A DNA stretch of 64,000 nucleotides. Origin: Chitinophaga nivalis (GTDB lineage: Bacteria; Bacteroidota; Bacteroidia; Chitinophagales; Chitinophagaceae). Shown here in pieces: positions 1 through 9,265 of this stretch. The number at the start of each line of letters is the position of its first letter. Positions within the stretch are counted from its first letter, which is position 1. The translations under genes were made by a program, and so were the position numbers. The stretch lies in the NCBI RefSeq assembly GCF_025989125.1, contig NZ_JAPDNR010000001.1, positions 868,001 to 932,000 on the forward strand, in the 5' to 3' direction. The notes under the pieces are model-generated. The model had not been told where the DNA came from. It searched no databases and saw nothing but the letters and a program-made list of their open reading frames with translations.

Positions 1-746
1 ATAATATCTGCCATCCGGGTATGGTAAATAAAATAGTAGTTCATCTCTCCTCCCCTGGCGCCAAAAGAAGAAAACCGGTTATTACTGGCGCCAAAGTTAA
101 AATCACTCTGGAAGCTGTTGTCGAAGAAGATACCATAGTTGATCCTGTGATGGATGCCGATGTAAAAAGGAATGGTGGCATAAATAGGATCCCGGTTGGT
201 AGCATATCCGAATACATCGGAGTTCCAGTTCGTATAGCCTTCTCCTTTACGATCGAGGTTACCGGTTTTTTCACCCAGGCCAATAAACCGTTCGCCTTCC
301 TGCATCTTTTTGTAGGTAGTAACAGCAGGGCCTATCCAGGAAGTATTTAACCCGGATTCATCCTCATTGATGACTTCCCCTGAAGGGGTGAAAAAATGAA
401 CGGAAAAAGGATTTTTGGCTACCCTTAACTGCAGGGAGTCTGTGCTGATTTTTATTTCCTGATCCGTTTGCGAGACCTGTACGCGGGTGTCGGCAGGCCG
501 GGCAATAACGGCATAGGAAAAATCCGGTAATAGTGGTTGCTGGTCCATTCTGATGCGGATCACAGCGGGACTGTATACCGTGATTTCCGCAAAGGTATTT
601 TCCGTACGGATTTTTATCTGCTGACCCGATACGTTGACGGTATTGACTTTTCCCGTTGGTTTAACGGGCTGCTGTGCCTGCACCACCAATATGGAGCAGG
701 TGCATAACAGCCAGGCGGATAGTGCAGGCAGAACTTTTTTATACAT
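1..746 (-). CDS. GH31 family glycoside hydrolase, N-terminal part (cut by window edge)
   Basis: Reading leftwards from 746 gives an open frame of 248 codons to the window edge. It opens with a signal peptide (MYKKVLPALSAWLLCTCS, then LVVQAQ), so the enzyme is exported. A mutarotase-like N-terminal domain follows, and at about residues 145-165 the stretch GLGEKTGNLDRKGEGYTNWN is a hallmark of family GH31 (alpha-glucosidases, alpha-xylosidases). The catalytic barrel and its aspartates lie outside the window, so the substrate cannot be read. An in-frame ATG at 755 would add three residues. It is last of the visible genes in the SusC/SusD operon and probably trims the oligosaccharide that the pair imports. 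Family is well supported; specificity is open. Confidence 0.87.
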   Translation of the reverse strand, partial: MYKKVLPALSAWLLCTCSILVVQAQQPVKPTGKVNTVNVSGQQIKIRTENTFAEITVYSPAVIRIRMDQQPLLPDFSYAVIARPADTRVQVSQTDQEIKISTDSLQLRVAKNPFSVHFFTPSGEVINEDESGLNTSWIGPAVTTYKKMQEGERFIGLGEKTGNLDRKGEGYTNWNSDVFGYATNRDPIYATIPFYIGIHHRINYGIFFDNSFQSDFNFGASNNRFSSFGARGGEMNYYFIYHTRMADI

Positions 747-839
747 GGTTATCATTGATTTAAGCGCAAAAAATACCCGGGCACTATTTACATAATGCCT
801 GATGATGCCGGAACAGCTGGTATTGCAGTAACTGAATTT

Positions 840-876
840 ACCGGGAGACGGTGGGTTAATAGAACCGTCTCCCGGT
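840..876 (-). terminator. Intercistronic hairpin between susD and the GH31 gene
   Basis: Perfect 13-bp inverted repeat (ACCGGGAGACGGT / ACCGTCTCCCGGT) with an 11-nt loop, 8 nt after the SusD stop. No T-run follows on the minus strand, so it looks more like an RNA processing or partial attenuation structure than a full terminator. Such a hairpin could keep susC-susD message more abundant than the downstream enzyme message; that role is inference. Confidence 0.6.
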
Positions 877-884
877 AACAAAAA

Positions 885-2441
885 TTAATAGCCTGGATTC
901 TGTACCAGGTTTTTATTGACAGCCAGATCGCTGGTAGGAATGGGGAACAACAGGTACTTCGGATCGTCTGTTGGTTTCAGCTGCCAGGGTTTCAGGAACT
1001 GACCGAAACGAATCAGGTCCTGTCTTCTCCAGCCTTCCCAGAATAATTCCCGGCCTCTTTCGTCCAGCAGGTTATTCAGGTCGAGCGTGCCAAACGTGGT
1101 GGCGCCACGTTTGGTGCGAAGCTGATTAACAATACCGATCGCTGTTCCGCCATCGCCGTTTCTCAGTAAGGCTTCCGCCTTCATTAGCAATACATCTGCA
1201 TAACGGAAAAACACGAAATCGTTACTGGCGTTGTTGGTGCTTTTCGAATCTTTTGTGGTAATCAGATCCGGTGGGTATTTCACGACGCGGATGCCAGACA
1301 TTTCCACCTGGGAACCGGAAGCCCTTAATTCCACTTCTCTGGTAAAGATGAGTGGTCTGTTGCTTCTGTCGAGGATCTTATTGCCATTCTGATCGTATTG
1401 TTGTCCTACGAGAAATCCGGTTTTGAGTCCGGTCAGTGCGGTCAGATTAGGATAGCTGCCGCCCAGCCGCGTATCACTTTTTTCGAATTTATCATAGAAG
1501 TCAGATAAGGTGGTGAAACCATTCCATCCGCCTGGATCCTGGCTGTAGTGGAGGGTACACATCCATCTGCAAAATACATTGTTGGCATCTCCTCTTGCGG
1601 TACTGATACCGGGCCCGTTCTGCTGGGTGAAAATATTTTCTTTGGATACCACATCATTATCGCGGGCAAAGTTATCATAGTAGTTGTTGGCCAACAGGTA
1701 AGTACCACTGGCGCTGATTTCATCTGCCAGTTTAATCACCTGTTGCATATCTGCCTGGGTAAAAGTAGGTGTTTGTTTATTCAGGAAAGCCCCCTTGTTG
1801 AGGTACATTTTCATGAGCAGAAAACGCGCCGCATCTTTACTGGCGATATAAGCCGGTATCTTAGAAGATTCTGCCAGTGCCGGAATAATGGCAGTAAGTT
1901 CTGCGATGATAAAATCAACGGCCTGCTGTGGTTTTAATACTTCGGGTGCATTCAGGAGGTTATCATCCGGTTTCCGGAAAGGTACCTGGCCGTAAAGATC
2001 CAGTACGCTGAACATGGAAAGGGCGCGCAAAAAGCGGGCTTCTGCTTCTTGTGATCGCGTAGGCTTGAAACTCAGTACGTTGGTAGCACTGAATTGCTCC
2101 AGCAGCAGGGTACTGAATGTTTTCTGGATATGTGCATGATCCGGTGTCCATTTGTGTTCGTGGAGTTCGCGCCATACGCCGTTGTCGTCCCAGTCGCCGC
2201 CACGGGTGGGGCCTAAGGCTGCATCTGTAGTCATTTCACACATGCCCCAGGTCTGGGAGAAATCCTGGTAAGGCAGCTGCAGATTATTATAAGCTGTTTG
2301 CAACAGCTGGGATGCCTTGATAATGGTATCGGCCTGTCCTTTGGTCAGGGTGGAACCAAGATTTTCATTCAGGTTGCAGGCGGTAAATCCTATACAGCCG
2401 GCTATTACCAGAAAGGTGCGGGTTATATTAGCGATCATCAT
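885..2441 (-). CDS. SusD/RagB-family outer-membrane glycan-binding lipoprotein
   Basis: SusD-type proteins sit on the outer face of the outer membrane, bind glycan and form the lid of the SusC channel. The 518-residue protein starts with a lipoprotein signal whose lipobox (GFTAC) puts the lipidated Cys at about residue 22. Family features are visible: the TPR-like stretch RFLRALSMFSVLDLYGQVPF near residue 140, a FFRYADVLLMKAEALLRNG block near 415, and the C-terminal ERGRELFWEGWRRQDLIRFG block near 465. Length is normal for the family. A second ATG directly follows the first (2438). It lies 24 nt downstream of susC and is clearly in the same operon. Confidence 0.95.
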   Translation of the reverse strand: MMIANITRTFLVIAGCIGFTACNLNENLGSTLTKGQADTIIKASQLLQTAYNNLQLPYQDFSQTWGMCEMTTDAALGPTRGGDWDDNGVWRELHEHKWTPDHAHIQKTFSTLLLEQFSATNVLSFKPTRSQEAEARFLRALSMFSVLDLYGQVPFRKPDDNLLNAPEVLKPQQAVDFIIAELTAIIPALAESSKIPAYIASKDAARFLLMKMYLNKGAFLNKQTPTFTQADMQQVIKLADEISASGTYLLANNYYDNFARDNDVVSKENIFTQQNGPGISTARGDANNVFCRWMCTLHYSQDPGGWNGFTTLSDFYDKFEKSDTRLGGSYPNLTALTGLKTGFLVGQQYDQNGNKILDRSNRPLIFTREVELRASGSQVEMSGIRVVKYPPDLITTKDSKSTNNASNDFVFFRYADVLLMKAEALLRNGDGGTAIGIVNQLRTKRGATTFGTLDLNNLLDERGRELFWEGWRRQDLIRFGQFLKPWQLKPTDDPKYLLFPIPTSDLAVNKNLVQNPGY

Positions 2442-2465
2442 GTTAAGTTTTAAATGAAGGAAGAC

Positions 2466-5414
2466 CTAGAGTGAAAACAGGATACCGAACATCACACTTC
2501 TGGCAGTTGGATACGGAGAATACTCAATACCAAAGGAAGAAACTCCATTCACACTTTTATCGGTATTCACTTCCGGATCAAATCCGGTATACCGGGTAAT
2601 CACAAAAAGATTCTGACCGGTTACATAAACGGCCGCATTCTTTAACACTTTACCCACATTACCGATGTTGTAGGTAAGGGTTACGTTATCCAGTTTCAGG
2701 AAGTTGCCGTTTTCGAGATAGCGGGAGGAGGCTGCGGGTGAGTTGGTCAGCGCTTCTCCATTGCCCACCAGTGATTTGGCGATGTTCCTGGAGCCGAGGT
2801 TACCGATCGGCAATACGGTATTGGCGGTATTGTTATACACTTCGAAACCAAAGGCACCGTGTGCGCTGGCGCCTAATACCCATTTTTTATAACTCACTTC
2901 GGTATTGATACCCAGCAATACTTTTGGATTCGGATTGGAGAGATAATAGAGCTTACCACCTTCTGCATAGATACTGTTGCCTTTGTCGTCGAAGCCTTCA
3001 AATTTGCGCAGGTAGAAGGTGTTTAAAGGGTAGCCGTTGGCCAGCCTCTGGGCGGTAGCACCGGAAACACCCTGGCCGCTGATAGAGCCGGTGAGTACGG
3101 GTGGGCCTTCGTAATTACGCATTTCATTTTTCAGGAAGGTGCTGTTAACGCCCAGGCGCCAGTTCCAGTCTTTGCTGCGGATGATCTCTCCTTTCAAAGA
3201 CAGTTCCACCCCGCTGTTGATGACTTTACCTGGTAAGTTGATCCAGTAGTTGGAAGCAGGCGCCGGCTGGATGGCCGGGAAGCTGAATAACAGATTGGTG
3301 GTGTTTTTAAAGAAATAATCCACGGTACCGGACAACCGGTTATCCAGGATGGAGAAGTCTACGCCGGCATTAAACTGTTTGGAGCTTTCCCATTTCAGGT
3401 CGGGGTTGGGTACGTTAATGAGACTTGCATTGCCGTTGGCGGTGAAGCCGTATTGGGCCTGTGCCGCCCCTGCCGGAAATTCCTGGTTACCGGTAACGCC
3501 ATAGCCTACACGTAATCCCAGGTTGCTGAAGAATTTACCATCTTTCATGAAATCTTCGTTGCTGATATTCCATTTACCAGCGAAGGAAGGGAAATAGCCG
3601 TAACGATTATTGGACCCGAACTTGCTGGACCCGTCTGCCCGCATGGTTGCTGTAACCAGGTATTTGTCGCGGAAGTTCAGGGTTACCCTGCCAAAGAACG
3701 ACTGCAGTTCTGAGCTGGGATTGCGAAAGGAACTGAGGGTGGTATTGGCCTGGGTAGGTGTCTGGAGGATATCGGTATAATCCACGGCGTTGGTCGGAAA
3801 TCCTTTGGCACTGACATTCACTCCGGAGTAGGAAAATTTCTGGTACTCAAAACCCACCATGGCGCTCAGGTTGAGCGCGGAAGATACCTGCTTGTTGTAG
3901 CTCAGGGTATTATTAAACAGTTCTGTGGTTAATTCAGCCGTGTTGTATAAACCGGCGCCAAGGCCTTGTATATCATTCAGGTTGATGAAAGAAGCGATAG
4001 AAGCCCTGCGTTGTCCGGTCTGGTGGTTGACGCTGTACATCATCCGGTATTCCCAGTTATCGTTGAATTTGAAGTAAGGGGAGATACTGGCGAGTATATA
4101 GCTGATGCTGGCTTTGTCATCAAAAGCTTCCGACATGGCCAGCGGGTTCACGGGTTTACCATTGGCCAGGATATTCAGGGAGCCATCGGGATTGTTGAGT
4201 GGCAATGTCGGGTTCCATTGGAGGGCCTGCCCTACCAGGCTGCCGGTGAATCCGGCATCGTTGGTAATGGGCGCCAGCTGTTCAATGGTTTTGGCTGCCA
4301 TGATGTTGTAGTCAATACCCAGTTGTTTGCTGTCGAGGAATTTATTCTGACCGCTAAGGGTAGCCGTATATTTTTTCAATCCTGATTTCCGGACGATGCC
4401 CTGTTGGTCCTGCATGCCGAAGGAAGCCCGGTAACGGCTGTTTTCATTGCCGCCGCTGATGGCTACGCCCACATTCTGGGTAACGCCGGTGCGGAGGATG
4501 CTGTTCATACCATTGGAGCTGGAGCCGCCGTCGCCGGTGAGGTTGTATTGTTTCAGGGCGGTGCGGTATTCGTCGGCATTGAGTACATCCAGTTTTTTCA
4601 TGATGTTGCTCATACCTACGGAGTAGCTTACATCCAGCCTGGTGGGGCCGGGTGTTCCTTTTTTGGTGCTGATGATGATCACCCCATTGGCGCCACGGGA
4701 GCCATAGATGGCGGTGGCGGAGGCATCTTTCAATACATCCATGGAGGCAATATCATTGGAGTTGATAAAGTTCAGCGGGTTGGCATCGGGGGTAATACCG
4801 AGGCCTGTTGCGTTGAGGGAAGGGCGGGCTACCCGTCCGTCGAGGGGTACGCCGTCTACTACATACAGGGGCTGGTTGCCGGAACGTACAGAAGATACGC
4901 CCCTGATACGTACGGTGGCCGCTGCGCCGGGAGCGCCGCTGTTGTTCAATACCATGAGGCCCGACACCTTACCCTGGATCAGCTGATCCGGGGCGGTGGT
5001 GATACCTTTGTTGAAGTCGCCGGCCTTGATCTGGGCGATGGCGCCTGTAACATCTTTCTTACGGGTCGTACCATACCCTACCACCACTACGTCGGTGAGG
5101 TTGGTGTTTTCCTGTAATAATTTTACGTCTGCTGTGGTTTTGTTGGCAACATTGATTTCCTGCGGCGTATAGCCGATGAAGGTAACGATCAGGGTAGTGG
5201 CGCCGGTTGGCAGGTTGATTTTAAATACGCCTTCGGCATCTGCCATGGTACCGGTTCGGGTGCCTTTTACCTGAACGGAAGCCCCGGGGATGGCACTGCC
5301 ATTGCCGTCGGTGATCTTACCGGTAATGGTCTTACTCTGTGCGGTGGCGATGGCTTGCACTAACAACAGGAGCATGCCCAGAAAAAGACAGGGAAGTAAT
5401 CTTGATTTGGTCAT
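2466..5414 (-). CDS. SusC/RagA-family TonB-linked outer-membrane transporter
   Basis: This is the TonB-dependent channel of the polysaccharide utilisation locus. From the chosen ATG at 5414 the protein has 982 residues: signal peptide (MTKSRLLPCLFLGMLLLL..ATAQ), carboxypeptidase-regulatory-like domain (about 25-105, ITGKITDGNGSAIPGASV), TonB-box region VVVVGYGTTRKKDVTGA near 110, plug domain with QPLYVVDGVPLDGR, then a long beta-barrel ending in aromatic/hydrophobic FGILFSL. An upstream in-frame ATG at 5435 adds seven residues that would spoil the signal peptide. It pairs with the SusD homologue directly downstream. Substrate is unknown, though the GH31 enzyme suggests an alpha-linked glucan or xylose-bearing glycan. 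Confidence 0.96.
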   Translation of the reverse strand: MTKSRLLPCLFLGMLLLLVQAIATAQSKTITGKITDGNGSAIPGASVQVKGTRTGTMADAEGVFKINLPTGATTLIVTFIGYTPQEINVANKTTADVKLLQENTNLTDVVVVGYGTTRKKDVTGAIAQIKAGDFNKGITTAPDQLIQGKVSGLMVLNNSGAPGAAATVRIRGVSSVRSGNQPLYVVDGVPLDGRVARPSLNATGLGITPDANPLNFINSNDIASMDVLKDASATAIYGSRGANGVIIISTKKGTPGPTRLDVSYSVGMSNIMKKLDVLNADEYRTALKQYNLTGDGGSSSNGMNSILRTGVTQNVGVAISGGNENSRYRASFGMQDQQGIVRKSGLKKYTATLSGQNKFLDSKQLGIDYNIMAAKTIEQLAPITNDAGFTGSLVGQALQWNPTLPLNNPDGSLNILANGKPVNPLAMSEAFDDKASISYILASISPYFKFNDNWEYRMMYSVNHQTGQRRASIASFINLNDIQGLGAGLYNTAELTTELFNNTLSYNKQVSSALNLSAMVGFEYQKFSYSGVNVSAKGFPTNAVDYTDILQTPTQANTTLSSFRNPSSELQSFFGRVTLNFRDKYLVTATMRADGSSKFGSNNRYGYFPSFAGKWNISNEDFMKDGKFFSNLGLRVGYGVTGNQEFPAGAAQAQYGFTANGNASLINVPNPDLKWESSKQFNAGVDFSILDNRLSGTVDYFFKNTTNLLFSFPAIQPAPASNYWINLPGKVINSGVELSLKGEIIRSKDWNWRLGVNSTFLKNEMRNYEGPPVLTGSISGQGVSGATAQRLANGYPLNTFYLRKFEGFDDKGNSIYAEGGKLYYLSNPNPKVLLGINTEVSYKKWVLGASAHGAFGFEVYNNTANTVLPIGNLGSRNIAKSLVGNGEALTNSPAASSRYLENGNFLKLDNVTLTYNIGNVGKVLKNAAVYVTGQNLFVITRYTGFDPEVNTDKSVNGVSSFGIEYSPYPTARSVMFGILFSL

Positions 5415-5810
5415 AATGTGGATTTTAGGAGCCATTTTAAACGGCTCTGTGTTCTCGTGGATTTAGACTGTTTTTCGGTAATCAATACATTGGACGGTCG
5501 CCGTGAAATGAAAGAAGTCTCGCATTTTGAGCAACGTGGATTTATTAACTATCAGTTTTACGTGGATCGATCTTATCTTAATTTATCGCAGCGGTTTGTT
5601 TAGTTTTTCTTTATAAACGTGTTGGGTATGCCCCCTGCATCCGTCAAAGTAAAAAAGCAATCACCTGGTCAACAACTTTTACAGGCTAAATATAGAAAAT
5701 AAATGAAAAAACTATCAAGATATAATTATTAATATATTGATTATTAATTCATTAGAAACAAATATAAATTTTATATATATGGATGATATGTGGGGCTATA
5801 TCACCGTTTT
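5415..5810. other. Intergenic region upstream of susC
   Basis: AT-rich 396-bp gap between susC and the membrane-bound regulator gene. No convincing protein gene is seen on either strand. It must hold the susC promoter and probably a long leader; a candidate -7 element is listed separately. Confidence 0.6.
5759..5766 (-). promoter_or_regulatory. Candidate -7 element (TATATTTG) for the susC operon
   Basis: On the minus strand the bases read TATATTTG, an exact match to the Bacteroidota -7 consensus TAnnTTTG. No clear -33 TTTG is seen at 19-21 bp, and the resulting leader would be about 340 nt, so this is only a candidate. Confidence 0.35.
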
Positions 5811-7412
5811 TTACAGGGCTTTGATCTCCATAATATGGGTTTCGAAGGCCTCATTGGGGACGAGGGACCGCTTCTTGATTTTGGTTTTATAGGCATAAAT
5901 GGTGTTCACGGAGTACTCCAGAATCTGGGCAATTTTTTCATTATCGGAAATGCCTAAACGGATCAGGGCAAAAATCCGAAGGTCGGTATTCAGTAATTCG
6001 TGTTCTTTTAAAACAACCTGGTTGTCTTTATCAAACAAACTATTAAACGCAGTGACAAAATGCGGGAATATCTTCAAAAACACCCGGTCGAAGTTGGTAA
6101 ATAGTTCTTCCCGCTCCTGCCGGATATTAATATTATTCACCACGAATTTTATTTCACCGGGTTTATTGTCCGCAATTTTTTGTTCGAGGGCCTGTTTAAT
6201 CTTTTCAATTTTGTGGATATAGCCGGCATTGGTGTTGAAACAATAACCTACATATTCTTCTTTAATCCGGTTGGCTTCTACCAGTTGATTGTTGATTTCC
6301 TGCTGTTTCTGATGGGCGGCTGTAATAATCCGCTGGGCAGCCTTCAACTTCCGCACCTGCCGGAATACGGTTACCGCCAGCACAATTACGGCTATCAGCA
6401 ATAAGGTCACAAAGAAGGCATAGATCAGTAATGATCTGGTTCTTTCTTCGGCGGTATTGATCCGTTCCTGCTCTATAATGGGTAAAATACTACTTACCTG
6501 TACTTTCCTTTGCCGGGCGCCATAGAATACGGCTTCGGCAATGGCCTTTTCTATAAAATGAGAGGCGTCTTTAATATCGCCCCGTTCAAATAATAAAGTG
6601 GCCAGGGTATAAATGGCCATGGTTTCTTTGGTAGATGACCGGATATCTGCAATAGCCGACCGGGTCATCAGCATAATAGCCGTATCGGTCTGATGATGAG
6701 CGAGGTAGATGGAGCCCAGGGTACAGGCAGATATAGCCAGCTGCCGGTCGTTCAGCCCGGGTTGGTCCAGGTTGGGAAAACAGGCCAGTGCTGCCGGCAG
6801 GTTACCCTTTTTGAAATACTGTAATCCTTTATTGTATTGGTAGGCAAAAGAGCCGGGTGGTAGTAACTGCAGGGCAGAATCCACATAGGCGGTTCCCTGG
6901 CTGATATATATAGGTGTGTAAAACCGGTCCTGGCTATAGTCGGCCAGGTCATAGTAAAAGCGGCTCTTCATCAGGAAAAACCGGGTACGGATACTATCCG
7001 GCATGCCGGTGACATCAATGTTGTTGAGGAAGGCTGCGGTTTCGGTAAACATCCCGGAAGATAACAGGATAAACCCCTGTTTTATCCGGGCATCCGTTAT
7101 CAGTACGGGGTCGTGCATACCGGCCGCCAGCTGCTGCAACAGCTGCGCATATACGAAAGCAGAGTCGAAGCTGAATACCTTGTATGCTTCATACAGCTGC
7201 TCATACACCCGGAAACGCTGGTGGGGATCATTACCCGCCGCGTGCAGGGAATGCCTGATGCTATCAATACTGCGCATTTTGAGCGCGTCATAGGCCGGCG
7301 CCTTTTCGATAGTACGGTGGAGTACCTGCAATAAACTGTCGGCAGGAGTTTTCCCATACATGGAAACAGCAAAGGTCATGAGTAAGATCAGACAGCCAAG
7401 GACACGCTTCAT
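5811..7412 (-). CDS. DUF6377-type membrane-anchored transcriptional regulator of the PUL
   Basis: 533 residues. A signal peptide (MKRVLGCLILLMTFAVSMYG) is followed by an exported helical TPR-like region (about 50-300), a transmembrane helix near 325-348 (LLIYAFFVTLLLIAVIVLAVTVF), a coiled-coil linker, and a cytoplasmic C-terminal part ending in a LuxR-like helix-turn-helix (LRIFALIRLGISDNEKIAQILEYSVNTIYAYKTKIKKR, about 480-520). This one-component arrangement, periplasmic sensing joined to a cytoplasmic HTH, is typical of regulators next to SusC/SusD pairs. It lies directly upstream of susC on the same strand and is the likely sensor of the glycan. The ligand is unknown. Confidence 0.85.
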   Translation of the reverse strand: MKRVLGCLILLMTFAVSMYGKTPADSLLQVLHRTIEKAPAYDALKMRSIDSIRHSLHAAGNDPHQRFRVYEQLYEAYKVFSFDSAFVYAQLLQQLAAGMHDPVLITDARIKQGFILLSSGMFTETAAFLNNIDVTGMPDSIRTRFFLMKSRFYYDLADYSQDRFYTPIYISQGTAYVDSALQLLPPGSFAYQYNKGLQYFKKGNLPAALACFPNLDQPGLNDRQLAISACTLGSIYLAHHQTDTAIMLMTRSAIADIRSSTKETMAIYTLATLLFERGDIKDASHFIEKAIAEAVFYGARQRKVQVSSILPIIEQERINTAEERTRSLLIYAFFVTLLLIAVIVLAVTVFRQVRKLKAAQRIITAAHQKQQEINNQLVEANRIKEEYVGYCFNTNAGYIHKIEKIKQALEQKIADNKPGEIKFVVNNINIRQEREELFTNFDRVFLKIFPHFVTAFNSLFDKDNQVVLKEHELLNTDLRIFALIRLGISDNEKIAQILEYSVNTIYAYKTKIKKRSLVPNEAFETHIMEIKAL

Positions 7413-7520
7413 AAATTGATAAACCGGATGATAAAACTGATAGTGGTCAGCGCTAAATTTAAGCGACTTTTTTGATATAATACAACCGGAAAGCAGATGT
7501 CCTGGTAAAGCCGGATCAGC

Positions 7521-7979
7521 TTAGGAGGGTTCCCTTTTCAGACTGTAATTGAGTGAACCTTCTATGGGTAACTGGTTTTTATCCAGCTGTTTAAGTTCCT
7601 GGTCCCCTACCCGCAGGAAGAAACGTTGCAGGTTTTTGTCTTTGTCGGGATTGAGCTGGATAATGGTGGCATCCGGATTGGCGGCATTGCCCCGTAAGAT
7701 GCTATAGGTGCCCTCGCTGGTAAGTGTTTCGTCGCGGCCGGATTTCAGCCCCTGATATATTTCTTTCATCCTGAACTGGAAGTCTGGTTCCTCCTGCTGC
7801 ATATGGAGGGTAAGGCTGGTCACCACACCGCTGCAGTCTGCACAAGGCAATGTGCCGGTAAAGGTTACCCAGGTGGCCGTGTCGGCGGAAGCGGAAGAGA
7901 GGGCGGTTTTGGAGGAGGTACCTGCCTGCCGGCAGGCTGTTATAAGGATGCTTACCAATAGTAAATGAAAGTATTTCAT
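7521..7979 (-). CDS. NlpE-like (copper resistance N-terminal domain) lipoprotein
   Basis: 152 residues with a lipoprotein signal (MKYFHLLLVSILITAC, lipidated Cys at 16). The motif GTLPCADCSGV at about residues 42-52 carries the CxxC of the NlpE N-terminal domain, followed by the small beta-barrel pattern typical of that family (TLHMQQEEPDFQFRMKEIYQG, then TSEGTYSIL). In enterobacteria NlpE senses envelope and copper stress; Bacteroidota homologues carry only this domain and their job is not established. The gene is 38 nt downstream of the phytase-like gene on the same strand and may be cotranscribed with it. Confidence 0.8.
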   Translation of the reverse strand: MKYFHLLLVSILITACRQAGTSSKTALSSASADTATWVTFTGTLPCADCSGVVTSLTLHMQQEEPDFQFRMKEIYQGLKSGRDETLTSEGTYSILRGNAANPDATIIQLNPDKDKNLQRFFLRVGDQELKQLDKNQLPIEGSLNYSLKREPS

Positions 7980-8017
7980 AACAAATGGTTTACACTAACT
8001 ATAACAGGCGGCCGGGG

Positions 8018-9175
8018 TTATTGTTTTTCAGGAACCAGGGCGAAGAGGAAAAACTGGCTTTCTTCTGCCGGAGAAAAATTATCGTCTGCTACAAACACAA
8101 GTGTTTGCTGGCCGTTGGGCAGCCGCGGACCAAAGGTGACGCCTTCAATATTATCGATATACCTGCCTAAAACCGAGAAGTCAAACAACAGGGTTTTGGT
8201 AGCGGGTTTAAAACGGGTATCCTGCTGCAGGGAGTTAATATGACTTACATCGGTAGCGCCGGAGAGGTTGGTAAGAAATACTTTAATAGTACAGTTTTTT
8301 ACGCCAACGGAAAAAGAACGTTCAATGCTTAACAGCTGATGGTCAGACAAAACCAGTATATCAGCAATACCATTTACATGAAAGCCATTGGCAGGTGTAG
8401 GCGGATGTGCTACCGGTTCCAGTTTATAGGCATACTGCGCTACCGGTTGCCGGCTGCGGTTATCATACCGGATGATGCGCGTATAGGCGGTAGTATCGTG
8501 TATACCTGCTCTGGGTCCATCTTCGTACCGGGGTTCTTCCAGGCTTACCAGTGTTGTTTTATAATCTGGTGTAAAGCCCAGTCCTTCAAATACGCCATTA
8601 CGCCGTGGCCCGTTTTCAGCAGCCTGCATGGCAAATGCAGCCGGCAGTGCAAAGGAATCTATATAACGGCCATCCGGACTGATTTCATATACCCCGGGAT
8701 TGGTGAGCAGGGTATCTTTAGCGGTGACAATCCGTTCTCCTTCACTGCTCCATACCATACAATTTTTTTTCGCATTGTATCGCAGGGCTTCCGGATCAGG
8801 TGTAAGCGCGGGATTGGTTTTAAAGTCAGGGTAGGCAGTTCCGTCTGGTTGCCGTAAAGTGGTGACCCCCGTGATTTTTACACTGTCAAAAGCAGTGGCA
8901 GAAAAATAAAGCTTAGCGGTGTAGAACCGGGCCGGATTTCTTTCGGAGCGGTCGTCACAGATCAGGTAGTACTGCTGGCGGGCAGCATCATAATCGATGC
9001 CGGACAGGCCACCTACGGTCGTGTTATTAAAAGAAAGCGCATGCGGAAGGGTATATTGCCCGATAAATTTTAAGGTACCGATGCCGGTAACGGGTTGGGT
9101 TGTTTTGCGTGTGCTGCTGCAACTGATGATGCCTGACAATAACGGAACAGCCCACAAAAGCCAGTATTTTTTCAT
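8018..9175 (-). CDS. Phytase-like esterase-domain lipoprotein
   Basis: 385 residues with a lipobox signal (LLSGIISC, Cys at about 19). The body matches the phytase-like / esterase-like family: GLSGIDYDAARQQYYLICDD near 58, a central NGVFEGLGFTPDYKTTLVSLEE block near 195, and a C-terminal DNIEGVTFGPRLPNGQQTLVFVADDNFSP block. This layout fits a secreted beta-propeller that binds acidic ligands. The enzymatic activity of this family is poorly tested, so substrate remains open. A strong terminator of the upstream ferritin-like genes sits just before it, so it likely has its own promoter. Confidence 0.8.
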   Translation of the reverse strand: MKKYWLLWAVPLLSGIISCSSTRKTTQPVTGIGTLKFIGQYTLPHALSFNNTTVGGLSGIDYDAARQQYYLICDDRSERNPARFYTAKLYFSATAFDSVKITGVTTLRQPDGTAYPDFKTNPALTPDPEALRYNAKKNCMVWSSEGERIVTAKDTLLTNPGVYEISPDGRYIDSFALPAAFAMQAAENGPRRNGVFEGLGFTPDYKTTLVSLEEPRYEDGPRAGIHDTTAYTRIIRYDNRSRQPVAQYAYKLEPVAHPPTPANGFHVNGIADILVLSDHQLLSIERSFSVGVKNCTIKVFLTNLSGATDVSHINSLQQDTRFKPATKTLLFDFSVLGRYIDNIEGVTFGPRLPNGQQTLVFVADDNFSPAEESQFFLFALVPEKQ

Positions 9176-9206
9176 GCCGGCAAGTTAGGAAATCCTGTGT
9201 ATACAA

Positions 9207-9237
9207 ATAAAAAGGCCGGTTCGGAAGAACCAGCCTT
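9207..9237 (-). terminator. Rho-independent terminator after the ferritin-like genes
   Basis: On the minus strand an 11-bp stem with one G-T pair (AAGGCTGGTTC / GAACCGGCCTT), loop TTCC, then TTTATTTG. It lies about 28 nt downstream of the stop at 9266. Confidence 0.8.
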
Positions 9238-9265
9238 ATACCATCTGACCAACTCGTGCTATACA

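Noticed and set aside
21..350. Plus-strand 109-codon frame
   Set aside because: Antisense to the GH31 coding frame, which carries a clear family motif.
4404..5117. 237-codon plus-strand frame opposite susC
   Set aside because: Antisense shadow of a clearly coding SusC frame; glycine/valine-rich and without a domain.
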